From Chamaecrista fasciculata (taxonomy: Eukaryota; Streptophyta; Magnoliopsida; Fabales; Fabaceae): DNA of 64,000 nt. Where the stretch lies: assembly GCA_003254925.1 (NCBI GenBank), contig QANZ01015094.1:19934-83933 (forward strand). The letters run 5' to 3'. Every line of letters starts with the position of its first letter. Position 1 is the stretch's first letter. This document shows, one piece after another, positions 1 to 11,252 of the stretch. A program made the translations under genes and the position numbers. Under the pieces are notes generated by a model. The model was not told where the DNA came from, made no database searches, and saw nothing but the letters and a program-made list of their open reading frames with translations.

Positions 1-166
1 GAATGGTATGATATTTCAGAAACTGTTTCTCTCTTTCTCTTCTTCTCTCTCAAGTATGGAGATTCTCCTCCTTGAGTCCCTCTTCTTCTAACCCTAGATT
101 CTGGGGTTCTAACAGTTTCCTTTTTTTTTTTGTAACATGTGTTTAATATTTTTATTATGTCTGCAG
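1..166 (+). other. Intron of receptor kinase copy 1
   Basis: This is sequence upstream of the first visible malectin exon, rich in CT and T and ending in the acceptor CTGCAG. No counterpart of the short pre-malectin exon of copy 2 (24,364-24,410) is seen here. The intron is therefore longer than the 117-bp one in copy 2. Confidence 0.6.
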
Positions 167-3100
167 ATTATTCTTTGTTCATAAACTGTGGAGGATCCGA
201 GATGGAGTTTGAGGGCCATGAATATGAAGCTGATCTCTACAGAGAAGGCATTTCATACTTTTATCAAAACGGCAATAAATGGGGTTATAGCAGCACAGGA
301 GTATATATGAATAATGATGATGCTAATTTTGTAGCAACAAATACTTTTAATTTGAATATTAGTGGCTCACAGTACTACCAAACAGCCCGCCTTAGCCCTC
401 TGTCACTTAAGTACTATGGTTTTTGTTTGCATAAGGGTAACTACAAAGTAAAGCTCCATTTTGCTGAGATTATGTATTCTAACGACCAGACATTTAGCAA
501 CCTGGGTGTGCGCATATTTGATGTTTCGATTCAAGTGAGTGTTAAATAAACATATTGTGACATTGTTTTTTTTGCTTTTTGCATCTTTGTAGCATGTTGT
601 ATGTTTTCTAGAAAACAGTTGTTCTGAAGCTAATAATTTTCGTACTGAAACTCACAGGGCTTTAAATACTTGAAAGATTTTAACATTGCGGAGAAAGCAG
701 GTGGATTTGGTAAGGGCATCACTGAGGAATTTGGTGTTGATGTTAACGATACAACCTTGGAGATCCATTTATACTGGGCAGGGAAAGGAACTACTGCCAT
801 TCCTAATAGAGGCGTATATGGACCTCTTATTTCTGCAATCACAGTGACTCCAAGTACTTCTCATAATTTAAGTTTTTTATTTTTCTTTCTTCGACCTTGA
901 TATGTCTTGTGATAAGCATTCATTCTTGGTTGCAGACTTCAAAATTCCTTCTAACAAACTGTCTGCTGGAGCCATTGTTGGAATTGTGGCTGGGTCATGT
1001 GTTTTTGTCATATTGATACTAATTGTTCTTCGAAAGAAGGGTTTCCTTGGTGGGAAAGATCCAAGAGACAAAGGTAAGATTGGAGTCCAAAATACTTGTA
1101 ATTTAGTCTTTTCTAATAGAAGGGTCAGATTTACTAGCTCTCAAGGAGGATGAACACACGTTGATAAAATATATTCATTCCAAGAGATAAATGATAATGA
1201 TTCGTTGAAGAACTTCTCTCTTTTTCCTTTTCCTTTATTTTAGTTTCACATATACACCTTGTTTGTTGCAGAACTTCTGGATCTTAAAACAGGTTATTTT
1301 TCTCTAAGACAAATTAAATCTGCCACCAATAACTTTGACTCCGCAAATAAGATTGGGGAAGGAGGTTTTGGGCCAGTATACAAGGTAACTTAAGATGGAT
1401 TATAATTATTTGACTGCCTTAAGAACTTCTAAGTTTTAAGATTCTGAATTCTGAAACATTGGTTTGTGTCACTTATATATGCATTGATTTACATTTCTTA
1501 ATTACAGGGTGTACTGACAGATGGTACGGTCATTGCTGTAAAGCAGCTCTCTTCAAAGTCAAAGCAAGGGAACCGTGAATTTGTTAACGAAATAGGAATG
1601 ATATCTGCTTTGCAGCATCCAAATCTCGTGAAGCTTTATGGCTGTTGCATTGAAGGAAACCAGTTGTTGCTAGTTTATGAATACTTGGAGAACAATAGTC
1701 TTGCTCGAGCACTTTTTGGTAAATTCTTCATGGACTTCTAGTGTTGCAAGTAAAGACTCCTAATAGTCTTTTAAATTTGTTATGTAACTAAACAAATTCC
1801 ATGGGTTTTCTCAACTTTTAGGTCGTGAAGATCAAAGGCTTCATTTGGATTGGACTACAAGAATGAAGATTTGTGTGGGGATAGCAAGGGGACTAGCATA
1901 TCTTCATGAGGAATCGAGATTGAAAATAGTGCATAGGGACATCAAGGCAACAAATGTTTTACTTGATAAGGAGCTTAATGCCAAAATCTCTGACTTCGGT
2001 CTAGCAAAGCTCGATGAAGAAGAAAATACCCATATCAGCACACGAATAGCTGGAACAATGTCAGTATTATATGCCACTTTAAGTTTAAATCCTATACTTG
2101 GTTGATCATTATTTTAGAATATTTATCATCAGCATAAACAACGGGCTTGCACACCTATTTATGTTTTATTTATTGAATAAAGACATCATCATTGAAATTA
2201 TCCAAGAAACATGAGCATTTAATTTTTGTCTTGGTAAAATCACCTATGACCTACCAATGTGTACTTTATTTGTTCTTTTCAGCGGTTACATGGCGCCTGA
2301 ATATGCTATGAGGGGTTACTTGACTGACAAAGCAGATGTTTATAGCTTTGGAGTTGTTGCCTTGGAGATTGTTAGCGGAAAGAGTAACACAAATTACAGA
2401 CCAAAAGACGAGTTTGTTTATCTTCTAGACTGGGTAAGTTGCATTTTTCTCTGGTCGTAAGTTTCTGATAACCTGAAATATTTTTCTAAGAGAAGCATTT
2501 TGGTGCATATTCACCTAACTAATTACCTCGTCATCTTCTAACTTAAACAGTACAATATGCTCCAAAGACCCTCCCTTTTCTACCTTGCATTTTGATGTTT
2601 TTACTTCATTATCATCCCTTTTCATTTTCCCAAGTTATTGGTTAGATTTTCCCAGGTTTCTCATAACCTGAATCTTTTTCTTAGAAGCATTTTGGTGCAC
2701 ATTCATTTAGTCACCTAACTAATTACCTCATAATCTCCTAACTTCAACATTACAATATGATCCAAAGATCCACCCTTTTCTACCTTGCATTCCGACATGT
2801 GCTTGGTGTAGTTACCACATTATCCTTTTATTTTCCCAAGTTATTGGTTAAATTTTGAGTAAACTAACAATTCGGTTCTTGAAAGATCACTGAATTGACA
2901 ACTTGGTCCCTAAAAGATTGAAATACACAGTTTTGTCCCTAAAAGATTAAAACAGTATACTCTTTAATCCCTGAAAAATTAAAACAGTATGCTATTTAGT
3001 CCATGAAAAGGACGAACAAGTATACTGTTTTGATCTTTCAGAGACTAAACTTTGCATTTTAATCTTTCAAAGACTGAGTTGTCAACTCGGTAATCTTTCA

Positions 3101-3777
3101 CGGACCAAATTGTTAGTTTACTCTTAAATTGTCGTAAGTTTCTAATAACCTGAATCTTTTTCTTAGAAGCATTTTGGTGCATATTCACCTAACTAACTAC
3201 CTCATCATCTCCTAACTTAAACAGTACAACATGCTACAAAGATCTACCTTTTCTACCTTGCATTCCTATATGTGCTTGGTGTTGTTACTACTTACTACAT
3301 TATCCTTTTACTTTCCCTCATCATTGGTTTTAAAATTATTAATTGCTACATCTTTGAATCCCATTGAAGGCCTATGTCCTCCAAGAGCAAGAAAACCTTT
3401 TGGAATTGGTGGATCCAAGTCTTGGTTCAAGCTACACCCAAGAAGAGGCCATGAGAATGATGAACTTGGCACTCTTGTGCACCAACCCATCTCCCACACT
3501 AAGGCCACCCATGTCATCTGTGGTGAGCATGCTCGAAGGAAAAACTCCGATCCAAAAACCGGTAATCAAGCGCGGAGATGCAAGCCAGGATCATGATGCA
3601 AGGTTCAAAGCCTTTGAGATGCTTTCTCATGACAGCCAAACTATGTTTTCTTCTAAATTCTCCCAAGAAAGCATGGATCAAAGAGGCAAATCAAGGGATG
3701 GACCATGGGCTGACTCTTCAATGTCTCTCTCAAGTAGATATGATTATTCTTCATCTAATAAGCTTCTTGAAGATTAA
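167..3777 (+). CDS. LRR-malectin receptor-like kinase, 3' part (copy 1, 5' end outside window)
   Basis: Plasma-membrane receptor kinase of the plant LRR-RLK VIII-2 type, by family knowledge. Exons: 167-534, 658-853, 936-1073, 1272-1384, 1508-1718, 1822-2059, 2283-2433, 3370-3777, all with GT-AG borders and an open frame giving about 606 residues. The first two exons encode the malectin domain (begins YSLFINCGG). The third encodes the single membrane segment followed by the basic [10 protein letters not shown] stretch. The remainder is the kinase: glycine loop [16 protein letters not shown] lysine, HRDIKATN (RD type), DFG and GYMAPE. The serine-rich tail ends KLLED. Exon lengths match those of copy 2 except for the first (368 against 365) and last (408 against 420). 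The preceding exon and the LRRs are not visible in positions 1-166, so the gene continues to the left. Looks functional from what is seen. Confidence 0.9.
2868..3126. repeat. Foldback element in last intron of copy 1
   Basis: Starts GAGTAAACTAACAATTCGG and ends with the inverted form CCAAATTGTTAGTTTACTC. Between them are direct and inverted versions of a 'ggtccctaaaagattgaaa' phrase. Related sequence sits in the same intron of copies 2 and 3 (29,210-29,645 and 44,564-44,835), so the insertion probably predates the gene duplications. Confidence 0.7.
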
Positions 3778-5567
3778 CAATATCTAATGATTGGGTCATC
3801 AACAAGAGAGTAAAAGTTTGAGGAATTTTTCGATTCTTTTGTAAAGAAACCAAACATTAATAGTGGAGTGATATATACACACACACAATAATGTCTAGGA
3901 GATAAGCCTTGAAGGCATATACCAAGATCTATAATTTTTTTTTGGATAGAGTGGCAACCTTTTGAAATATGACGTAGGATCTTATTGTAATAAGATTTTT
4001 TGTATTACATATCGAATTTCTATTTATTAAATGAATTATTATATTTGTATTGATCAGAATTTTTAAATTATGTTTTATTGTTTAAAAGAATTGTGGATGG
4101 TTATAGTAATAATAAATATTATATTCTAAATAACAAAATGTTCATAAGAAATAAAAATGGAACACTAGCTTGATGTTAACAATATTTCTTAGGACACTGT
4201 CAGGAGTTGTTTAATATTTTGATTTTGTCCAAAATATTCTCTTCTATTAAGGTTTTTTGCTGAAAAGAATCATTAATTTCTTTTAACTACTATTAAGATC
4301 ATAATTAAAACTAAGGATGCGTTTGGTTCGCTGTGATTTTATGCACATTATCTTATATGCTATGGATATCTGATGTTTGATAATAGCATGATATTATCTA
4401 CCATCGACATTCAAAAATAACACTATATTATCATATCACAACAAAAAGGGTGTGATATGATAAGATCACAAAATTATGTGATCTCATATCACATAATTGA
4501 AAAGAGAATTTTTAAATAAAAGTTTTAATTTTATCCTTTTTGTTGTTGATAAATTATTTTTAGAAAAATTACTATTTAATTTTTAAATTTATATCGAGTC
4601 AACTAATTAGTCTCTGAGTAATCAAATTATGATTCGGTCTCTAAATTACTACAATTATCAATAATTTGGTTCTTGTGTCAAATTATAGATCAAAAACAAA
4701 TTGAATACAAACTCAAGTGACATATTTAGCGGTGGAGTACATTTCTAATTATTAGATCATTAATTCACTATCATTTATTTTTTTTCTGGCCAAACTAATT
4801 CACTATCATTTAAAACCTATATATCAAACAAATTGGATGACAACTAAAGCCATCCAATCAATCCAGTCATTTTAGGTCAACCGAACCAATCCAAATTGAC
4901 TTTAATCGGTTTGAATTGGATCGATTAATCAATTTTCTATATATTCATTAAGTTAAAAATCTAAAAAATAAAAGATATATAAAAATCTAGAAAATATAAG
5001 AAAAGATTGGAAACTGCAAATTGTTATGAAGGATGAAGGTTGAAGATAAAGTGATGAAGGAAGGATGAAGTGTAAAACTATAAATTGTGAAATAAAAAGT
5101 GACTAAGTTTGAGTGTAAGGGGCGACTAAATAATGGAAAATAAAAAATGAAGAAATTAAGTTTAGAGATAGGTATGTTTTTTATTTAATATAATATAAAT
5201 AATATTTAATTAAATTATTAATATGGTTCGGTTTGGTTCAGTCGATTTTTAGTTTTCAAAATCAACCGAACCGAAGTAATCGGTTTTTATCCTTTTTCAT
5301 CCAATTCAACCAATTAGATGATTGGTTTTGGTCGGTTTTAATCGATTTGGATTGGATTGATCGGTTGAATTTGTATTAGATTGAATGTGAACAGCCCTAG
5401 GTGCTAAAGTCATTTGTTTTGATGGGTCTATCTCTCTCTTTTGTCATTCTTAATTTATTTTAATATATTTTTAAAATTCTAATTTATTGAAAATCTTATC
5501 AATTTGAAGTAAAAAGTTTCAGTTGCTCCATCATTAGTTTGTTATGTATCACTTCCTTATATATATA
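3778..5567. other. 3' flank of copy 1 and AT-rich spacer with repeat debris
   Basis: No gene is seen. Positions 3,778-4,020 look like the 3' flank of copy 1. From 4,314 a 'GGATGCGTTTGGTTCG' start resembles transposon ends of the type often seen in plant spacers. 4,590-4,735 is a short member of the 'agtcaactaattagtctctga' repeat also seen at 43,010-43,425. 4,840-5,400 is an imperfect inverted repeat built on CAACCGAACC/GGTTCGGTTTGG phrases. Confidence 0.5.
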
Positions 5568-6215
5568 CTTTTTTTTTCTCCTGAAACATAATTCATTTAA
5601 AAGTAAGGTAAAACCAAGAACAATACAAATGAAAATAAAGTAAAAATAGTCAATCTCTCCCTAGCATAAACAGGAGCAACACTAGACAGGATATTAACTG
5701 ACGAAGATGGGGGGTTTACAACCCATCCAAGAGGATCCATCCTCAGTTTAGACAAATTGACAAGATAATCAACTGCCAAGTTAGCGGATGTAGGGATTCA
5801 ACTAAAGCTACAACCATCTAAAAAACAGAAAACATAAATAAAGTCATCTAAAAGAGACAAACCCTTCCAAACAGAACAGCAAGCAATCCCAAAGATTGTT
5901 CTAAAAAAAGACATAAACAGACTCAAAGAAACAATAATAAGATAATAAAACGAAACGACGTCATGGAAGAGCACCAAAAAATCAGGACTAAACTAGGAAG
6001 CCACTATATAAGCCAGAAGTCGTCGTGGAATGCCTAGTCTAAATTTGCCGCCACAGAATGTCGCTATGGGAGCCCTGATCCAAAACGTCGTCGCCACAAA
6101 ACTCTATAACCAAAAGAAGGGTCACCGCCGCTGAGACGTCAGCAACCCAAAGTTTCACTCAAAAAAACTCTCACTGCAAAAAGAAAATTTCTCACAAAGA
6201 AGAGGTTTTAGGGCC
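5568..6215 (-). mobile_element. Probable LINE remnant (5' region fused to 3' end)
   Basis: Read on the - strand, an open stretch (5,597-5,779) contains AVDYLVNLSKLRMDPLGWVV and ends with a stop. It is followed by about 20 nt and then an A run (5,571-5,579), the layout of a LINE 3' end. The upstream half, 5,780-6,200, is richer in G+C (CGTCGTCG, GGCGGC phrases). It is far too short for a full reverse-transcriptase frame, so the element is either internally deleted or a fragment. The family name is inferred from the polyA layout and the C-terminal-like peptide. No clean target duplication is visible because AT dinucleotides flank both sides. Confidence 0.45.
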
Positions 6216-6989
6216 GATATATATATATATATATACACACACATTTATACAGACATATACAACCAAAATGCTATTGGGAACATTATTCAATAATTTAGTG
6301 ATAAAGTGACGGTGGGCCATCCATAACGTACAACAATAAATTAAGGCTGAATGACTTTTCTCTTGGTAAGCCTCGAGTCCTTGACTCCTTATTGTTCTGA
6401 ACCAAGTAAATTTATATAGTTCTAGCCAAAAAGAAAAAAAGTAAATTTATATAGGTGCATTTTTTAGCAGAAGGGTTAGGGTACTTGGTTTTTTTTTTTT
6501 TTCAAAAGGGTACTTACTTATTTTGTCATTTTTTACTTATGTCCATTTATTTTATTTATTATTCGTATTTGATAATCTAATATTTATATTTGTACCTTAC
6601 TCGATATCTGATATTCGATAAGTACTTGAAATATCTGAAAATAATGGATATAGAATAGTATATCATAATTCAAAAATCAGATATATTCGATTTGTGATAC
6701 CCAATTTTCGTTAATTTAAATAAAATAATTATAAATATAATAAAAATATATTAAAATATTTATTATAGGGTATCACATATCGGGTACTCAAACTATCTGT
6801 TCATTTCGAACGGATACCAAATAGTTAAAATAATATTCGTATCTACCCGATATCCAATAATTTTTTTTCTTCATTATTTCCACCTTATCAAATATCCGGT
6901 ATCCATCGTATACTAAATATCTTTTACAGGTGGATTCGGAAGGATATTCTAGAATTTATAAGAATATCTTAGATACCCACTACCAAATA
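6216..6989. other. Spacer with AT/AC microsatellite and 'GATATCCG' repeats
   Basis: An (AT)n(AC)n tract at about 6,218-6,242 is followed by AT-rich spacer. Then 6,580-6,985 repeats GATATCTGATATTCG-like words in both orientations. No gene seen. Confidence 0.5.
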
Positions 6990-7264
6990 CTCCCTCCGTT
7001 CCTATATATCTGATGTTTAAGGTAGATACACACAGACCAAGAAAATGATTAGCCCACCTAAAATGAAAAGAAAAATGAGATAAAAAGACTAAACTATCCT
7101 TATTTAATTATTTGGAAAATTTTTATTCATTTATGACTCTACTATATTTAATAGGGATAGAATGGTAAAAAAATAATTAATGCTTTCTTGAATTTATAAA
7201 ACATCAGATATTTTAGAATAAAAAAAAGTTCTTCAGAAAAGCAGATATTCAGAAACGGAGGAAG
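6990..7264. mobile_element. Stowaway-like MITE, copy 1
   Basis: Starts CTCCCTCCGTTCC and ends with the inverted GGAACGGAGG-type end (AACGGAGGAAG), flanked by TA on both sides. These are the ends and target preference known for Stowaway (Tc1/mariner) MITEs in plants. Internal sequence (acatcagatatttt, ggtagatac) is shared in inverted form with the element at 12,510-12,798. Confidence 0.8.
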
Positions 7265-7643
7265 TATTTCAATATGTGTAATATATTTATTATGTAGAAC
7301 CTATGAAGTATGGACACTTCATTTTGACAGCGTGTCGCCATGTCAGACACGCGTTCGTATGTGTCCGATACCCGTACGACACCCACACGACACATATTTA
7401 TAAGTTTCAGAATATAAAATCAATTTTTTGTGAATTTATCCTAACAAACAATAAAAAATAATATCACATATGACATATATTATGAAGGCCAAATTGCACA
7501 TACACCCTATGAGTTTTAGGTTAGGTGCAGAATACACCCCTAAGTTTTGAAATTGCGTAAATAGGACCCCTTAAATTTTAATTAAGTGCAAATAGTACCC
7601 TCTTGTGAAATTTCTGTTAGATTTCATTGTTAAGTGCCATGTA

Positions 7644-9760
7644 TGTAACATCCTTATCTAATTAAGGATAACTCTAATACTAAAAATGAATTACAAGAGT
7701 TACACGGCCCAAAAATCAAAGACAGAAACAAAATACACGAGGCTCAGCCTCAATGAAAGCCACGCAGGGCCCAAATCAGATAACTAATAAAATAAAACTA
7801 GCTAACTTCACCTCTACAACTGCATCCAGCTTGAACTCGACCTGAAACCTGCACTAAGACACTAAAATGTTGTAGGGTGAGAATCTAGGGGATTCTCAGT
7901 AGGGTTTAAGTCTCTTTACTTACCCGTAAAAAATTGCATTCATCAATGATTGGGTTTCTATATTGCAAACTTTCCTCCAAAAAATAAATTGAAGGACCAA
8001 AATGTTATCCACGAAAAAAATGTGGGACCAAAAATTATATATTAATCAAAACGGTTTGTCTTTTTGCGGGTAATAATATGATCGTTGATCTTCACGCATG
8101 AGCACATCGCACCATCCACTCTTCTTCCACTATCTGCCTCTCTCGTATACCCATATATATACTGGAGAAAGGACCAAAATGTATATTTTTGGCGTCTGAA
8201 TTATATATTTTATATCATGGACTAAAATGTAAATAACATGAGTTGAATTATTTTATTTTAAATTAATATAAATTATAAATTATATATAGTATAATATAAT
8301 ATATTTATAAAATAAAAATATTTATATATTTTTATATATATATATATTTGGCCGAAATGTATATATATATTATAATTATAAAATATATATGTGAGAGAGA
8401 GAGGGGGTGAATAAGAAAAAGAGGAAGAAAAAAGAAAAAATGATGAGTGGAGAGAGAAAGTTGTAAGTGTAATAAATGAGAGTATTGAAAATTACTATTT
8501 TGCTAAATAGTTTTTTATATTTGTATTAGAGTATAGGTAATTATAGGTATTTGAGTAGAGGTATGTTAGTAATTGGATATGAAATATGTAATGAAATGAG
8601 TTTGTAATGAAGTGATATTTTTGTAATGACTTTATAATTGTAAAAAAAACACCCATATAGCACTGTAGCTTAAGTTATATAATGAAAATGGGGATAATGA
8701 AATTGTAATGAAAAGATAATGGCCACCCAAACAGGCCCTAATTCATTTATTGTCCAACTAGCATAATCAAATGCATAATTAGACACCCAAGTTAAACCCT
8801 TTATACATTCTTTTGACATTTAACTCAAGTTCCATCATTTATACTTCAACAACAACCATTCACCAAAGCACTCATACATACTAACCACTTCATTACCCAA
8901 CTTATGAAACTTAATTCATTTCTAGTTCAATTATTCCATATTCATTTGTAATTACTCAAACATTCTATAAACTCATTTGTTAATACAATACATTCACTTT
9001 ACAATCAATTTATAACTCAACTATTTCATATCTTTTACCATCTAAATTCAATCATTTAAACATTACTAACCAACTATTAAACATCATACATCAAAACCCC
9101 TTGTTTAACATCCCATAAACATTCCCAAATTCACCAATTGATCACAAATTCATCATACTTATCACAAACCCTAACCCCCTTTTTCCCCATTCACACAATC
9201 ATCATATATTTCATAAATCTAATCATACATAATCACACAAAACCCACTAATTAAATCATCTACCATATCAACATCATCATTTACCCAATTTCTACAAAAA
9301 CCCTAAGAGAAACTCATGAAGAAGTTATGAGTTGAGTTGAGGAGAAAGAGATAGAAAACCCTACCTAGGAGATGACCCAAGCTTCAATCATGGACCTTGA
9401 TCTTCCTCTTCTTCCATCCTTCTTCATCTTTGTCTTCTTCTTCTTCTTCGTTCCTCTCTCTCTCTCTTTTTCTCTTTCTTTCTTTCTTTCCCTTCTCTCC
9501 TTCTCGATCTCTCTCCCCCTTTCATATATATATATATATATATATATAACTTTTATAAGCAATAGTTAAAACTATAATTCTTCCCCCCAAACCTTCTACT
9601 TTATTTTAAAACACTCCCTATAACTTATATTTTACCAACACTCTTATATTTATCTCATTTTAATCCTTTCTATATTATTTATACTCATAAAATTACTATT
9701 TATATTATTAAAACTTTCTGAATCTTTTATTTTAGTCCCTTATAACACCCGAGTATTACA
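7644..9760 (-). mobile_element. Solo LTR, 2,117 bp (large-LTR family, copy 1)
   Basis: Begins TGTAACATCC, ends GAGTATTACA (TG...CA) and is flanked by the 5-bp TSD ATGTA (7,639-7,643 and 9,761-9,765). The host sequence on the two sides rejoins and matches the other TIR of the Mutator-like element (10,940-10,970). No internal retrotransposon genes, primer-binding site or second LTR are present, so it is a solo LTR. It shares phrases with the LTR at 49,963-52,687 (GAGGCTCAGCCTC; GGGTGAGAATCTAGGGGATT against GAGAATTCGAGGGAATTCTC). The strand is assigned from the better-conserved TGTAAYA start on the - strand and is tentative. Confidence 0.82.
9364..9550. repeat. CT/TTC-rich tract with (AT)n inside the 2.1-kb LTR
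   Basis: Polypyrimidine run (TCTTCC, TTCTTTC, CTCTCT) followed by (TA)n. Open frames across it on both strands are low-complexity artefacts. Confidence 0.7.
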
Positions 9761-9999
9761 ATGTAAGCTTGGGTATTAAGGTAATTTCACCTAAATCTAA
9801 AAATTAACCCAAGTTTGCTTTTGGACTGCCCGAGTTACTCAACCATGGAACCCATTTGCCCTAGTTACGCCGGAGAGAGAGAAACGTTGAGAGAGAGATG
9901 TCGTGAGGATGACATGGCCACTCCGTCATCCAATATTATCGTTGAAAGTTTGTTGGAGACCTCCTTCAGATCTGCCTTCACTGAACGTGCATCTGATTT

Positions 10000-10435
10000 T
10001 GTTGGGATTGTTTAAAAGTCCCACATCGCTTGGAGTAAAGCATGTGGGAGGGTCTCAACAATATAAATAGGGGCCTTGGGTTTGTTTTCTAAGTACACCA
10101 AGTCAATACACTTTAAGCATTGTATTAGACTTATAAATTCTTCCCTCTCTTGTATTTAATTTGAGAGTTGTCCTCTTGTTGTTAGAGTGTGGGAGGTGTA
10201 GTCAAATAGTTGCTTTGAGAGAGTGTGGGTGTACTTGGTGTGAGGGTTGAGAGAAGATGTGTGATGTAATAATTTTCACATAGTATTTTCTCTAGTTGTC
10301 TTTTGGCAACGGTCGTGGGTTTTTTTCCCGGTTTGGGTTTCCCACGTTAATTTCTCTTGTGTTGAGATTGTAGTATTATTTCATCTTGTTTCTCTATTTT
10401 AATTCTCTGCTGGGGTATTGTTTTTATACCCAACA
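10000..10435 (+). mobile_element. Copia-type solo LTR, 436 bp
   Basis: Starts TGTTGGGATTG, ends ATACCCAACA, and is flanked by a perfect 5-bp TSD GATTT (9,995-9,999 and 10,436-10,440). The TGTTGGG...CCAACA ends and the early 'AAAAGTCCCACATCG' phrase are typical of plant Ty1/copia LTRs. A TATA-like TATAAATAG at about 10,062 fits an LTR promoter. No internal region remains. Confidence 0.88.
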
Positions 10436-11252
10436 GATTTCTCCAATCCATCCATCACGCTATTCACGGAATTCTCCATCAATGAGTTTTTGTATGTGTA
10501 TAGACTCTACTTTGAATTAAAACTAGAAAGCAATTAGGATCCCACGCACGCACGCTGTGGAATATAGAAGCTATACATATTTAATTTTAAGTTGCAAGTT
10601 CTTTATGAATTAATTATACAGCTTTTGAGTAATATTTAAAAATTTGCAGAAGACTAAGAAAACCCAAGTCTATTTTTTTTTTTGGTCCATTAAAAACCCA
10701 AGTCTACTGGATGGCTAGATCATCAGATCGAACCTTGAAAGAAGTTACGATGAACCAATCGTCACGATGTCTCTCTCTCTCAACGTTTCTCTCTCTCCGG
10801 CGTCTCCAGACTCCACTGTGTCTTCGTTGTTCTTGCTCACAGCATAGGATAGCAAATGCCAAATGAGTTCCATAGTTGAGTAACTCGAGCAGTCCAAAAG
10901 CAAACTTGGGTTAAATTTTTATATTTCGGTGAAATTACCTTAATACCCAAGCTCACATGGCACTTAATAGTGAAATCTAACAGAAATTTCACAGGAGGGT
11001 ACTAATTACACAATTAAAAACCAAGAGGTCTTATTTACACAATTTCAAAACTCAGAGGTGTTTTCTGCACCCAATCTAAAACTCAGGGGGTGTATGTATA
11101 ATTTGGCCTATTATGAAAAGACATTGTAATTTTTAAAATTTTCATCAAAATTTATGAATTTTTAGTTATTTATATATATAAATATATGTCATGTCATGTT
11201 ATATAATTTTAAAAATCTGACGTATCAGTGCCCATGCTTGATAATGTAGAAG

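Larger units (their letters stand above)
7487..11108. mobile_element. Mutator-like element with long TIRs, interrupted by two solo LTRs
   Basis: Ends GGCCAAATTGCACATACACC and its inverted partner ending AATTTGGCC, with a perfect 9-bp TSD TATTATGAA (7,478-7,486 and 11,109-11,117). A 9-bp TSD is diagnostic of Mutator-like elements. The left TIR (7,487-7,643 resumed at 9,766-9,911) pairs with 10,757-11,108, more than 300 bp in all. The original element was about 1.1 kb, and the remaining length is the two LTR insertions. No transposase is seen, so it is non-autonomous. A coding-like internal segment is discussed in the findings. Confidence 0.87.
7301..11244. mobile_element. hAT-type repeat carrying nested insertions (outermost layer)
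   Basis: Left end CTATGAAGTATGGACAC (7,301) and right end GTGCCCATGCTTGATAA (to 11,244). It is flanked by TGTAGAAC (7,293-7,300) and TGTAGAAG (11,245-11,252), an 8-bp TSD with one mismatch, as expected for hAT elements. Only about 320 bp belong to it (7,301-7,486 and 11,118-11,244). The rest is a Mutator-like element with further insertions. Sister copies: 28,367-28,753 and about 49,085-49,393. Confidence 0.8.

Noticed and set aside
9365..9569. Arg/Glu/Lys-rich and Leu/Ser/Phe-rich frames on opposite strands
   Set aside because: Both arise from one pyrimidine tract plus (AT)n in a solo LTR; no coding signal.
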